Made by a program: the position numbers and the translations under genes
Shown here: piece by piece, positions 54,948 through 62,662 of the stretch
How the letters are laid out: the number at the start of each line of letters is the position of its first letter
Numbering within the stretch: the first letter of the stretch is position 1
Notes under the pieces: generated by a model
Told to the model about the DNA's origin: nothing
Databases searched by the model: none
Seen by the model: the letters and a program-made list of their open reading frames with translations, nothing else
Assembly: GCA_963802635.1 (NCBI GenBank)
Contig: CAWDJJ010000001.1
Span: forward strand, 1,240,001-1,304,000
DNA: 64,000 nt
Reading direction: 5' to 3'
Source: CAVTLG01 sp963802635
GTDB taxonomy: Bacteria; Chloroflexota; Ktedonobacteria; Ktedonobacterales; Ktedonobacteraceae

Positions 54948-55976
54948 ATGGGACAGGGGACAATAGTACAACCGAAAGTGCTGGATGTTGCAGAAGCAGA
55001 TAAACTGCTTGCCAGTATGATCATTGGACACAGCCCAGCCATACAGAGCGTTATCGCTCTGGTACGTCAGGTTGCACAGCATGCGTCGGTTCCTGTCTTA
55101 TTGCAAGGAGAGAGTGGCACAGGAAAAGATGTTGTTGCACGCGCAATCCATACGATAAGTAGTCGTGCTGCCTATCAGTTTGTGCCCATAAACTGTGCGG
55201 CTATACCCGAGACACTGCTAGAAACTGAGCTTTTCGGAGTTGAAGACGGAGCTTTTACGGATGCAGTTGCGCGTGAAGGCTATCTCTTCCGCGCTGATGG
55301 CGGCACCTTCTTCCTGGATGAAATCGGTTCTATGCCTCTGATCTTACAGGCGAAACTCTTGCGCTTCCTGGAAACGCTCAGCTTTCGTCGCGTCGGTGGT
55401 ACCAACGAGATTCATGTCGCCTTGCGCGTCATCTCGGCCACCAATATAGACTTGCAAACAGCAGTCCTGCATAAAACCTTTCGTGATGATCTCTATTATC
55501 GCTTGAAAGTTATTACCATCTCTCTACCGCCTCTACGCGAACGACCCGAAGATATCATACCTCTGGTTGAACACTTTTTGCAGCAATACAGTAGTGATGG
55601 TGCGGAGCCACTACGCATCAGCGAAAGCGCGCTGGAACTGTTGGCGCTCTATCCCTGGCCGGGCAATGTACGCGAGCTGCGGAGTGTCATTCAACGCGGT
55701 CAGATTTTGTGTGATGAGCAGTTAATCCAGCCCAAAGATCTGCCAGAGCATATACAAACAACAAGCGTCAATGCTCATCAGCGCTTACGGGAATTACAGC
55801 AACAACTGCACCTGCCTCCTGAGGGTCTGAACCTACCAGACTTCTTGCGTACTATCGAGCAGACATTTATCCAGGAGGCACTGCAACGGTGCAATGGCAA
55901 TCAGGTGCGTGCCTCTGCACTGTTAGGTATCTCGCGGGATCAGTTGCGCTATCGCTTGCCTGGCTCACCCGGTTAA
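54948..55976 (+). CDS. AAA+ sigma-54-type transcriptional activator with altered GAFTGA loop
   Basis: I chose ATG 54948 (GGAG at 9 nt); TTG 54921 and ATG 54933 are in frame. About 342 residues. There is no receiver or GAF domain. The AAA+ core has Walker A GESGTGKD, Walker B GGTFFLDEIG and the arginine finger region FRDDLYYRLKV. The L1 loop, normally GAFTGA, reads GAFTDA, and that glycine is needed for sigma-54 contact in studied proteins. A Fis-type helix-turn-helix (GNQVRASALLGISRDQLRYRL) ends it. It may act without sigma-54. A DUF4388 gene precedes it. Confidence 0.85.
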   Translation: MGQGTIVQPKVLDVAEADKLLASMIIGHSPAIQSVIALVRQVAQHASVPVLLQGESGTGKDVVARAIHTISSRAAYQFVPINCAAIPETLLETELFGVEDGAFTDAVAREGYLFRADGGTFFLDEIGSMPLILQAKLLRFLETLSFRRVGGTNEIHVALRVISATNIDLQTAVLHKTFRDDLYYRLKVITISLPPLRERPEDIIPLVEHFLQQYSSDGAEPLRISESALELLALYPWPGNVRELRSVIQRGQILCDEQLIQPKDLPEHIQTTSVNAHQRLRELQQQLHLPPEGLNLPDFLRTIEQTFIQEALQRCNGNQVRASALLGISRDQLRYRLPGSPG

Positions 55977-56040
55977 GTCTTCTTCTTTTGACGGCACTGT
56001 CCCTTGTGGCGACCTTTCCCGGGCTAATCGCTGGATCTGC

Positions 56041-57261
56041 TCACGCTTCCGGCCAATTCAACATCAGAGCTTTTACTGTATCGCCAGGCCGGACCGGCGC
56101 ACCACTTTCAGGCACAACGATCAACGCATTGGCATTGAGGAGGGAGGTCATTCTATGCGAGCCTTGATTGCCGGTCGTGTGTGCCACAAAACGTCCATCC
56201 TGCCAGGTCACGTGCGCGCGTACATAGTGGCGGCGCGTTGGTCCGGCCTCAATACCATCTGCGACGACCACGTCAACCTGTGGCCGTGACAGGTGGGTAT
56301 GTCCCTGCATCTTGCGCAGCAGTGGCCGCCCAAATAGCTCAAACGTGACCGCCGTTGACACTGGATTGCCAGGAAGGCCCAGCAGCGGCACACCGGCAAT
56401 GTGCCCGAATGCGACTGGCTTGCCTGGCCGCATGTTAATACGCCAGAAGTTGATCTGCCCCTGTTCTGTCATCACGTCCTTCACCAGATCAAAATCGCCG
56501 ACCGAGACGCCCCCTGAGGTCAAAATCAGGTCGTAGGAGATGGCTTCGCGGAACTTTTCGTGCAGGCTCTCAAGCGTATCACGCGCCACTCCCAGGCGGT
56601 GAGCTTCCGCACCAATCTGACTGACAGCGGCCTCTAGCAGATAACTGTTACTATTGCGAATCTGTCCCGCCTGCAATGGCTGGTCAATATCTACCACTTC
56701 ATCGCCTGTGCCCAGGATAGCTACGCGGGCGCGTCGTATGACCGGGACCGTCGCCCAGCCCAACGTTGCCAGGACACCAATCTCCCAGGCTCCGATGACA
56801 CTGCCACGTGTCAGCACCATCTGCCCAGGCTGTATGTCATCTCCTGCCGGGCGAATGTTGTTGCCAGGCGGCACCTCCTGCTGGATCTCTACCCAGGCAC
56901 TGTCTGGACCGGAGAAGCGGGTCAACTCCACCTGGATCACGGCATCTGCGCCCGGCGGAATGGGTGCACCTGTTGTGATGCGCATGGCAGTACTCTCCTC
57001 GACTGCGTGGTCAGCAGTATAGCCCGCCGCTACGCTCCCGGTTACGCGCAGGTGTGGCAGTTTGCCATCTGGGGATCGAGTATCTTTGCTGCGCAAGGCA
57101 AAGCCATCCATTGCGGAATTAGCAAAGGGTGGAATCGCCTCTTGTGCGATCACATCTTCCACCAGTACCAGTCCAGAGGATGCAGAGAGCGGCACTTTGA
57201 TGGTGGACAAAGGGCTAATTTCAGCTAACATACGTTCAAGAGCTTCTTCGACACTGATCAT
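56041..57261 (-). CDS. moeA: Molybdopterin molybdenumtransferase
   Basis: 406 residues, ATG at 57261. MoeA signatures are in order: PPFANSAMDGFAL, MRITTGAPIPPGADAVI, AILGTGDEVV, the MogA-like loop LTSGGVSVGDFDLVK, and GLPGNPVSTAVTFELF. It inserts molybdate into adenylated molybdopterin. No other molybdenum cofactor gene is in view. It is transcribed after tRNA-Glu on the same strand, from which a strong hairpin separates it. Complete. Confidence 0.94.
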   Translation of the reverse strand: MISVEEALERMLAEISPLSTIKVPLSASSGLVLVEDVIAQEAIPPFANSAMDGFALRSKDTRSPDGKLPHLRVTGSVAAGYTADHAVEESTAMRITTGAPIPPGADAVIQVELTRFSGPDSAWVEIQQEVPPGNNIRPAGDDIQPGQMVLTRGSVIGAWEIGVLATLGWATVPVIRRARVAILGTGDEVVDIDQPLQAGQIRNSNSYLLEAAVSQIGAEAHRLGVARDTLESLHEKFREAISYDLILTSGGVSVGDFDLVKDVMTEQGQINFWRINMRPGKPVAFGHIAGVPLLGLPGNPVSTAVTFELFGRPLLRKMQGHTHLSRPQVDVVVADGIEAGPTRRHYVRAHVTWQDGRFVAHTTGNQGSHRMTSLLNANALIVVPESGAPVRPGDTVKALMLNWPEA

Positions 57262-57277
57262 CTAAGCCTCCTAACGA

Positions 57278-57325
57278 CAAAGCAGCCTGGCACACTAAAA
57301 TAATCAATGTTGCCAGGCTGCTTTG
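57278..57325 (-). terminator. 15-bp perfect hairpin between tRNA-Glu and moeA
   Basis: CAAAGCAGCCTGGCA (57278-57292) pairs exactly with 57311-57325; the loop is AT-rich. On the minus strand it lies 9 nt after the tRNA, so it probably ends tRNA-Glu transcription. No T-run follows the stem. Confidence 0.65.
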
Positions 57326-57333
57326 AGAAATAA

Positions 57334-57407
57334 TACCTCGTACGGGATTCGAACCCGTGATCTCCGCCTTGAAAGGGCGGCGTCCAAGGCCGCTAGACGA
57401 ACGAGGC
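57334..57407 (-). tRNA. tRNA-Glu (anticodon TTC)
   Basis: 74 nt on the minus strand. The acceptor GCCTCGT pairs with ACGAGGT (one G-T). The anticodon arm is CCGCC..GGCGG with loop CTTTCAA (anticodon TTC). The T arm GGGTTCGAATCCC is intact. CCA is not encoded. Confidence 0.95.
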
Positions 57408-57564
57408 TAGTCAGTGGTCAATCATGTGTTAACGCAGGCATTGTACTCTATCCTTGATGCCTTGTCAAGCATCTGCTTGCACGGCAACTTGCGGGTGTAT
57501 GAAATAGTTGTGAAGGCTCAAGCAACCAAGTGGAAACGAGGTTTCCATAAGGAGATACGTAAAG

Positions 57565-57888
57565 GAAGGAGAGAAAGAGCGTGAGGAGATTATCTATGGT
57601 TTTACGAATTTACCCAGAAAGAAAGCCAATGCCAAACGTATCCTGAGCTTGAATCAAAAGCATTGGAGTATCGAGAATTGCTTACATTACCGGCGTGATG
57701 TGACACTTGGTGAAGATGCTTGCCAGGTTCGTATCAAGAATGCTCCACAGACATTAGCAGCCCTAAATGGAGGAATACTAGCGTTAATGGACTGGTTAGG
57801 TGTGAGCAATGTTGCTTCACAAATGCGACATTTCTGTGCACCGCCTCAAGAAGCGCCACATTTGCTGCTTGGCAAGCTCTCACGGTAA
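57565..57888 (+). pseudogene. ISAs1-family transposase, 3' fragment
   Basis: The frame reads EEIIYGFTNLPRKKANAKRI, then HWSIENCLHYRRDVTLGEDA and NAPQTLAALNG, the conserved C-terminal third of ISAs1/H-repeat transposases with the catalytic Glu in SIEN. The N-terminal two thirds, including both catalytic Asp, and the left end are missing. No start codon or ribosome-binding site fits. It is a remnant. Confidence 0.8.
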
Positions 57889-57949
57889 GACAGGAACACC
57901 AAAAAGCCCTGGCAATAAGCGGTTTCCCTATCTTGCTCATGTGCATTTG

Positions 57950-58014
57950 TGCTATACTTTATAAAGAAGAGCGTCTCAACCCCCGCGGCGGCTAACAGAG
58001 AAGTTACCCGCCGC
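57950..58014 (+). promoter_or_regulatory. Promoter and leader hairpin of the aminotransferase-serA unit
   Basis: Extended -10 TGCTATACT (57950-57958). About 25 nt downstream a long stem forms: GCGGCGG (57985-57991) with TAAC inside, pairing with GTTA and CCGCCGC (58008-58014). No T-run follows. It may be a regulatory leader; no T-box signature is visible. Confidence 0.45.
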
Positions 58015-58109
58015 ATATCACTGCAAAGCAGCAACAACACACATCCACGCGTCGCAGCATGTAATCCAGAGGCAACATTGATCGCTAGACAGATGGAGAA
58101 AAGAACACG

Positions 58110-59270
58110 ATGACAATTCAAGCAAAAAAGACCATACCTGTGCCACAGGTAGAGCAACGCGTCCCTATTCCCAAGCAAAATCTGCGGGTACCCGGTCCCA
58201 CACCCGTGCCACCCGAGGTCATGGCAGCTCAAGCTGCTCCCATGATTAATCACCGGGGACCAGAGTTTTCCGCCATCATGAAACGTGTAACCCCACGTTT
58301 GCAATACTTCTTTCAGACCACCTCTCCGGTTCTGACTTATCCGGCAGCCGGAACAGGCGGACAGGAATGCGCTATCGTCAATATTTTCTCTCCCGGAGAC
58401 CATGTTGCTGCGATTAGTATCGGAAATTTTGGGGCACGCCTGGCGACCATCGCTGAGACGTACGGGCTGAATGTGACACGGATCGAGTTTCCCTGGGGAC
58501 AGGCAGCCGATCCGGCTGTGGTTAAAGATCGTCTGCAAGCCATCGCGCCCTACCGGGGTGTACTAATTACACATAATGAGACGTCTACTGGCGTCACAAA
58601 CGATATCCAAACCATAGCCGCGCTGGTCCGCCGCCTCAGTCCCGACACGTTAATTGTGGTTGATGCTGTGAGTTCGTTGAGCAGCATCCCGCTGGAGATG
58701 GATGCGTGGGATCTTGATGTGGTCTTCACTGGCTCACAGAAAGGCTGGATGATTCCTCCGGGCCTGATGATGATCGCTGCCAGCGAACGCGCATGGGAGG
58801 CTCACAAACATGCAAAATTGCCACATTTCTACTTCGATTGGACCGCGACACGCAAACATCTGGAGGCTTCCTGGCAGCATCCCTACACCCCACCCGTGTC
58901 ACTGTTCTACGCGCTCGACGTGGCCCTGGAAATGATGCTGTCCGAGGGGCGTGAGGCGATCTTTGCTCGCCAGATACGCGCCGGAGAATATGTGCGTGGA
59001 CGCGCCCAATCCCTGGGACTACAACTCCTCGCCGATCCACGTTACGCCTCGAATACAGTGACCGCTATTCTGAAGCCCGAAGGCATCGAGACAAAAACGC
59101 TCTTGAAGAAAGCGCGCGAAGAGGATAACGTCATCCTGGCTGACGGACAGGATCATATGAAGGGTAAAATGTTTCGCGTAGGACATCTAGGATATTTTAC
59201 GCAAGATGAGCTAGTGCAGACGATGGATACAGTGGAGAAACATCTCCGCGAGCTGGGCTTCAAGGGCTAA
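58110..59270 (+). CDS. Class V PLP-dependent aminotransferase
   Basis: 386 residues behind GGAGAAAAG. Fold type I class V signatures: RVPGPTPVPPEVM, TGGQECAIVN, VDAVSSLSSIPLEMD and the PLP lysine in TGSQKGWMIPPG. It resembles alanine/serine-glyoxylate aminotransferases. Because serA follows 22 bp downstream, a phosphoserine aminotransferase role (or serine-pyruvate/glyoxylate exchange) is likely. In organisms lacking SerC such enzymes fill that step; here it is inference. Complete. Confidence 0.88.
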   Translation: MTIQAKKTIPVPQVEQRVPIPKQNLRVPGPTPVPPEVMAAQAAPMINHRGPEFSAIMKRVTPRLQYFFQTTSPVLTYPAAGTGGQECAIVNIFSPGDHVAAISIGNFGARLATIAETYGLNVTRIEFPWGQAADPAVVKDRLQAIAPYRGVLITHNETSTGVTNDIQTIAALVRRLSPDTLIVVDAVSSLSSIPLEMDAWDLDVVFTGSQKGWMIPPGLMMIAASERAWEAHKHAKLPHFYFDWTATRKHLEASWQHPYTPPVSLFYALDVALEMMLSEGREAIFARQIRAGEYVRGRAQSLGLQLLADPRYASNTVTAILKPEGIETKTLLKKAREEDNVILADGQDHMKGKMFRVGHLGYFTQDELVQTMDTVEKHLRELGFKG

Positions 59271-59292
59271 GCACGAGCGAGAGGAGAGCAAT

Positions 59293-61011
59293 ATGGCAGA
59301 AGTACGAGACGAACACACAAACACGGCAGCCGCAGTAGCAACCATTAAGATCCTGGTTGCAGATCGTATTGCCCGTGAAGGTGTTGAACTCTTACAAACT
59401 CAGTTGCCCGAGGCCCACATCGATGAACGCCCGGGACTAAAACCTGAGCAGTTGAAAGCTATTATTGGCGATTATAGCGCGTTGATCGTGCGCAGCGAGA
59501 CACAGGTTACAGCCGACGTGCTGGCTGCTGCCACCAATTTGAAGATTGTCGGACGTGCTGGCGTTGGCGTCGATAATATCGATACTGTCGCTGCAACGCG
59601 CCAGGGCATCATCGTCGTCAATTCACCAACCGGCAATATCATCGCCGCTGCTGAACACACTATCGCCATGCTCATGGCACTGGCACGCCATGTTCCCGCA
59701 GCCTCAGCGAGCATGAAAGCGGGCAAATGGGAAAAGAGCCGCTTCCTGGGCATCGAGGTGCGCAACAAGGTGCTAGGCGTTATCGGATTGGGCAAGGTCG
59801 GTATGTCCGTGGCGCGACGTGCGCAGGGACTGGAGATGCAGATCGTCGCCTTCGATCCTTTCGTCTCCCCGGAACAGGCTCGCAAGTCGAATGTGACGAT
59901 GTTAAGCATGGAAGAAGTTCTGCAACAGGCGGATTTCGTCACCTTGCATACCTCGCTCACCAGCGGCACCCGTGGACTGATCAGCGAGCAAGAATTGCAA
60001 CTCATGAAACCAGGCGCACGCCTGATCAATTGCGCGCGCGGTGGTTTGATCGATGAAGAGGCTCTGTTGAAGGACCTCAATAATAACCACCTGGCAGGCG
60101 TAGCGCTGGATGTGTTTAGTCAGGAACCCGTCCGCGACAACGAGATTCTGAAGCAGCTCGTAGCACACGAACGTGTCATCACCACTCCCCATCTGGGCGC
60201 ATCAACGGAAGAGGCGCAGGTAGGAGTCGCCACAGATGTTGCCGAGCAGATCGTTTCCGTGCTACGCGGCGGCTTCCCACGCGCAGCCGTTAACGCTCCG
60301 TTGATCTTGCCGGAAACACTACAGGTCCTGCGGCCTTACATGACCCTCGTGGAACAGTTGGGACGGCTTTATACCCAGTTGCACCCTGGACCACTCAGGA
60401 AGGTTGAGCTGTCCTATAGTGGCGAAATCGCCAGTTATGATCTGCGTCCTTTACAAGCTGCACTGGTCAAAGGTTTGTTAGAGTCGATTTCCAATGCCCA
60501 TGTGAATATGATTAATGCTCAGGTGCTGGCAAAAGAGCGTGGCGTGGAGATCATCGAGCAGAAATCAACTACACCGGCAGAGTTCGCCAATCAGGTTACA
60601 CTGCGTGTGCTCCATGCCAATGGACAAGATTCGCTGCTGACGGGCAAGCCTGGATCAGGCGAAGAACAGGTCGCCACATTAAGCGGCACGGTCATGCATC
60701 ATGAACCACGCATCGTGCGTGTTGGTCGCTACTGGACCGAGTTCGCGCCGGAGGGTCATATTCTCTTCTGCCGCAATATCGACCAGCCAGGCATGATTGG
60801 TCGCGTTGGTACGATACTGGGGAAAGCAAGCGTCAACATCCAGAATATGGACGTTGGACCAAGTGTACGTAAAACGCGCTCGACTGATCCGCAAGGCAAA
60901 AGAGAGTCTGCACTGATGGTTATCTCCGTCGATGACCCCATTCCCGACTGGGCGCTGGATGAGATTGGCAAAGCTGGCGATATCTTCGGAGTGAAACTGG
61001 TCAATCTGTAA
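59293..61011 (+). CDS. serA: D-3-phosphoglycerate dehydrogenase, long form
   Basis: 572 residues behind GAGAGGAGAG. The NAD domain carries VIGLGKVGMSVARRAQ, and the catalytic set is Arg (NCARGGLID), Glu (QEPV region) and His (TTPHLGAST). It is followed by an ASB domain (about 335-480) and a C-terminal ACT domain (about 490-572; RNIDQPGMIGRVGTILG), which senses serine in related enzymes. It makes 3-phosphohydroxypyruvate, the first step of serine synthesis. The upstream aminotransferase probably performs the next step. Complete. Confidence 0.95.
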   Translation: MAEVRDEHTNTAAAVATIKILVADRIAREGVELLQTQLPEAHIDERPGLKPEQLKAIIGDYSALIVRSETQVTADVLAAATNLKIVGRAGVGVDNIDTVAATRQGIIVVNSPTGNIIAAAEHTIAMLMALARHVPAASASMKAGKWEKSRFLGIEVRNKVLGVIGLGKVGMSVARRAQGLEMQIVAFDPFVSPEQARKSNVTMLSMEEVLQQADFVTLHTSLTSGTRGLISEQELQLMKPGARLINCARGGLIDEEALLKDLNNNHLAGVALDVFSQEPVRDNEILKQLVAHERVITTPHLGASTEEAQVGVATDVAEQIVSVLRGGFPRAAVNAPLILPETLQVLRPYMTLVEQLGRLYTQLHPGPLRKVELSYSGEIASYDLRPLQAALVKGLLESISNAHVNMINAQVLAKERGVEIIEQKSTTPAEFANQVTLRVLHANGQDSLLTGKPGSGEEQVATLSGTVMHHEPRIVRVGRYWTEFAPEGHILFCRNIDQPGMIGRVGTILGKASVNIQNMDVGPSVRKTRSTDPQGKRESALMVISVDDPIPDWALDEIGKAGDIFGVKLVNL

Positions 61012-61039
61012 AAGGGGCAACAGGATGAAAATGGGGCGT

Positions 61040-61075
61040 GAGCAACAGGATGGTGGTAGCGCCCCTACCCGTTGG
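61040..61075. repeat. Short interspersed repeat end (GCGCCCCTACCCG)
   Basis: GTAGCGCCCCTACCCGTTGG between serA and the next gene matches the ends of the repeats at 3823-3903 and 626-674. Confidence 0.45.
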
Positions 61076-61095
61076 AACCAAGGAGTAACCGAGAG

Positions 61096-61953
61096 ATGAC
61101 ACACTTTGCGCAAGGTCAAGGCGTACAAATTGCTTACGAACGGACTGGAGTTGGCCCTCTTCTGCTACTTATCCATGGCTTTCCACAGACTCGACGTATG
61201 TGGAGACACGTGATACCAGCCCTGGCACAACGCTTCACCGTCATTGCCGCCGATCTGCGTGGGTATGGCGATTCGCAGCCCTCCACCGATGCAAATAGTT
61301 ATGATAAGCATACGATGAGTGAAGATCTACTGGCGCTGATAACAGAGATTGGCTTCACAGAACGCTTTTTCGTAGTGGGTCATGACCGTGGTGCACGCGT
61401 CACGCGGCGTATGGCAGCCGATCATCCAGAACGCCTGGTGGGCGCTGCCCTGCTCGACATTATGCCAATGGAATGGGTCTTTAGTCAAGGCAATGCAGGC
61501 TATGCTAACCGCTACTGGCACTGGTACTTTCACTTGCAGCGCGGCATGGCCGAAGATATGATTAGAGCGTGTCCAAAAGAGTACGCAGCATACCAGCTAG
61601 CACGAGCACATGTAAAGCTAGAGCCAGCCGACGTTGAGCATTACTGCGCGCTGTTCAGTCGCCCACACACGATTGCCGCGAGTTTAGCCGACTATCGCAC
61701 AGCTTTTGAGATCGATAGACCACGCTGGGAACAGGACATAGCATCCGGCAAGCGTATCCAGATACCTTTACAGCTCTTGTGGGGAGAAAAAGGCAACCTG
61801 AGGGATGCTCCTGTGTTGGAGGAATGGCAGAAACGCGCTCTATCTGTACGCGGCCATGTCATCCACTCCTCGGGGCATTTTGTCGCTGAGGAACAACCTG
61901 AGCAGGTGGTACAAGCGATCAATGCGTTTGCAGACGAGCTAAGACTTCCTTAG
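61096..61953 (+). CDS. Alpha/beta hydrolase, haloacetate dehalogenase/epoxide hydrolase-like
   Basis: I chose the ATG at 61096 because AAGGAG precedes it; the frame begins earlier in a repeat. 285 residues. HGFPQTRRMW gives the oxyanion part; the nucleophile Asp is in VVGHDRGARV; the acid lies around QLLWGEKGNL; the histidine is in HSSGHFVAEEQPEQV. A nucleophilic Asp with GHDRGAR fits haloacetate dehalogenases and epoxide hydrolases. The true substrate is not known. It is 85 bp after serA but not obviously linked in function. Confidence 0.85.
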   Translation: MTHFAQGQGVQIAYERTGVGPLLLLIHGFPQTRRMWRHVIPALAQRFTVIAADLRGYGDSQPSTDANSYDKHTMSEDLLALITEIGFTERFFVVGHDRGARVTRRMAADHPERLVGAALLDIMPMEWVFSQGNAGYANRYWHWYFHLQRGMAEDMIRACPKEYAAYQLARAHVKLEPADVEHYCALFSRPHTIAASLADYRTAFEIDRPRWEQDIASGKRIQIPLQLLWGEKGNLRDAPVLEEWQKRALSVRGHVIHSSGHFVAEEQPEQVVQAINAFADELRLP

Positions 61954-62025
61954 CGCTCATACTCTGGTCATATGCCAGCATATGAGCGCTTCTACTGTAT
62001 AAAGAAAGAGAAAACGAGCATAAGA

Positions 62026-62376
62026 TCACGCGGTACGAGCATGACGATGGAACAAACCGTACGTGAGCAGGTGCCAGAGCGCGACAAAGACAATTGCGCC
62101 AATCAGCGCCCGGATAATGGGCACGTTATAAATGTAGTAATCATTGGCACCGTTTATCGAAATGCCATTGATCACAATAACTTTTGTCATCAACCAGATC
62201 CCAATCAATGCAGCAATGACAGCACCAATGATACCAAACGGTACGCGCCAACCTACGATATATTCAGCAATGAGGCCAACAATCGCCGCAATAATTAGAT
62301 ATAAGAGGTAATTCAAGCCAAAAGACCACACGTATTGACCAATATGAATGGTAATGTTGTCCGCAAGAATGAGCAT
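62026..62376 (-). CDS. GlsB/YeaQ/YmgE family membrane protein
   Basis: 116 residues, ATG at 62376 behind GGGAGG. Three to four membrane helices; the segment LIIAAIVGLIAEYIVGWRVPFGIIGAVIAALIGIWL carries the Gly-rich family pattern (xGxIAExIxG.. GixGAxIGa) split over two helices. The family is small stress-linked membrane proteins of unknown mechanism. The loop between helices 2 and 3 (VINGISINGANDYYIYNVP) is longer than usual. Convergent with the hydrolase gene. Confidence 0.8.
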   Translation of the reverse strand: MLILADNITIHIGQYVWSFGLNYLLYLIIAAIVGLIAEYIVGWRVPFGIIGAVIAALIGIWLMTKVIVINGISINGANDYYIYNVPIIRALIGAIVFVALWHLLTYGLFHRHARTA

Positions 62377-62662
62377 ACTGTCCTCCCTTTACCTTCCCGA
62401 AAGAAACTTCAATGGTTGCTATGCACTACCCTTTATACACGATTAACCCAGGTATAGAGTTTCGAAAAAGTCCCCTTGGCAACGTCTATCTAGCGGAATA
62501 CAATCAATCTGATCACAAAATAGCATGGGAGTGACATTACAATGTGTGTGAACATCGTAAAAATCACAACGAATTCAACATATTGACGTAAGTTCACATG
62601 ATGGAAAAAATTTGTGTATATACTATAGAGAAAGAGGATAGCCAGAAGGAAATTATGATTGG

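Noticed and set aside
57960..58109. T-box leader before the aminotransferase
   Set aside because: A long hairpin is present but the T-box antiterminator sequence and a terminator with T-run are not.
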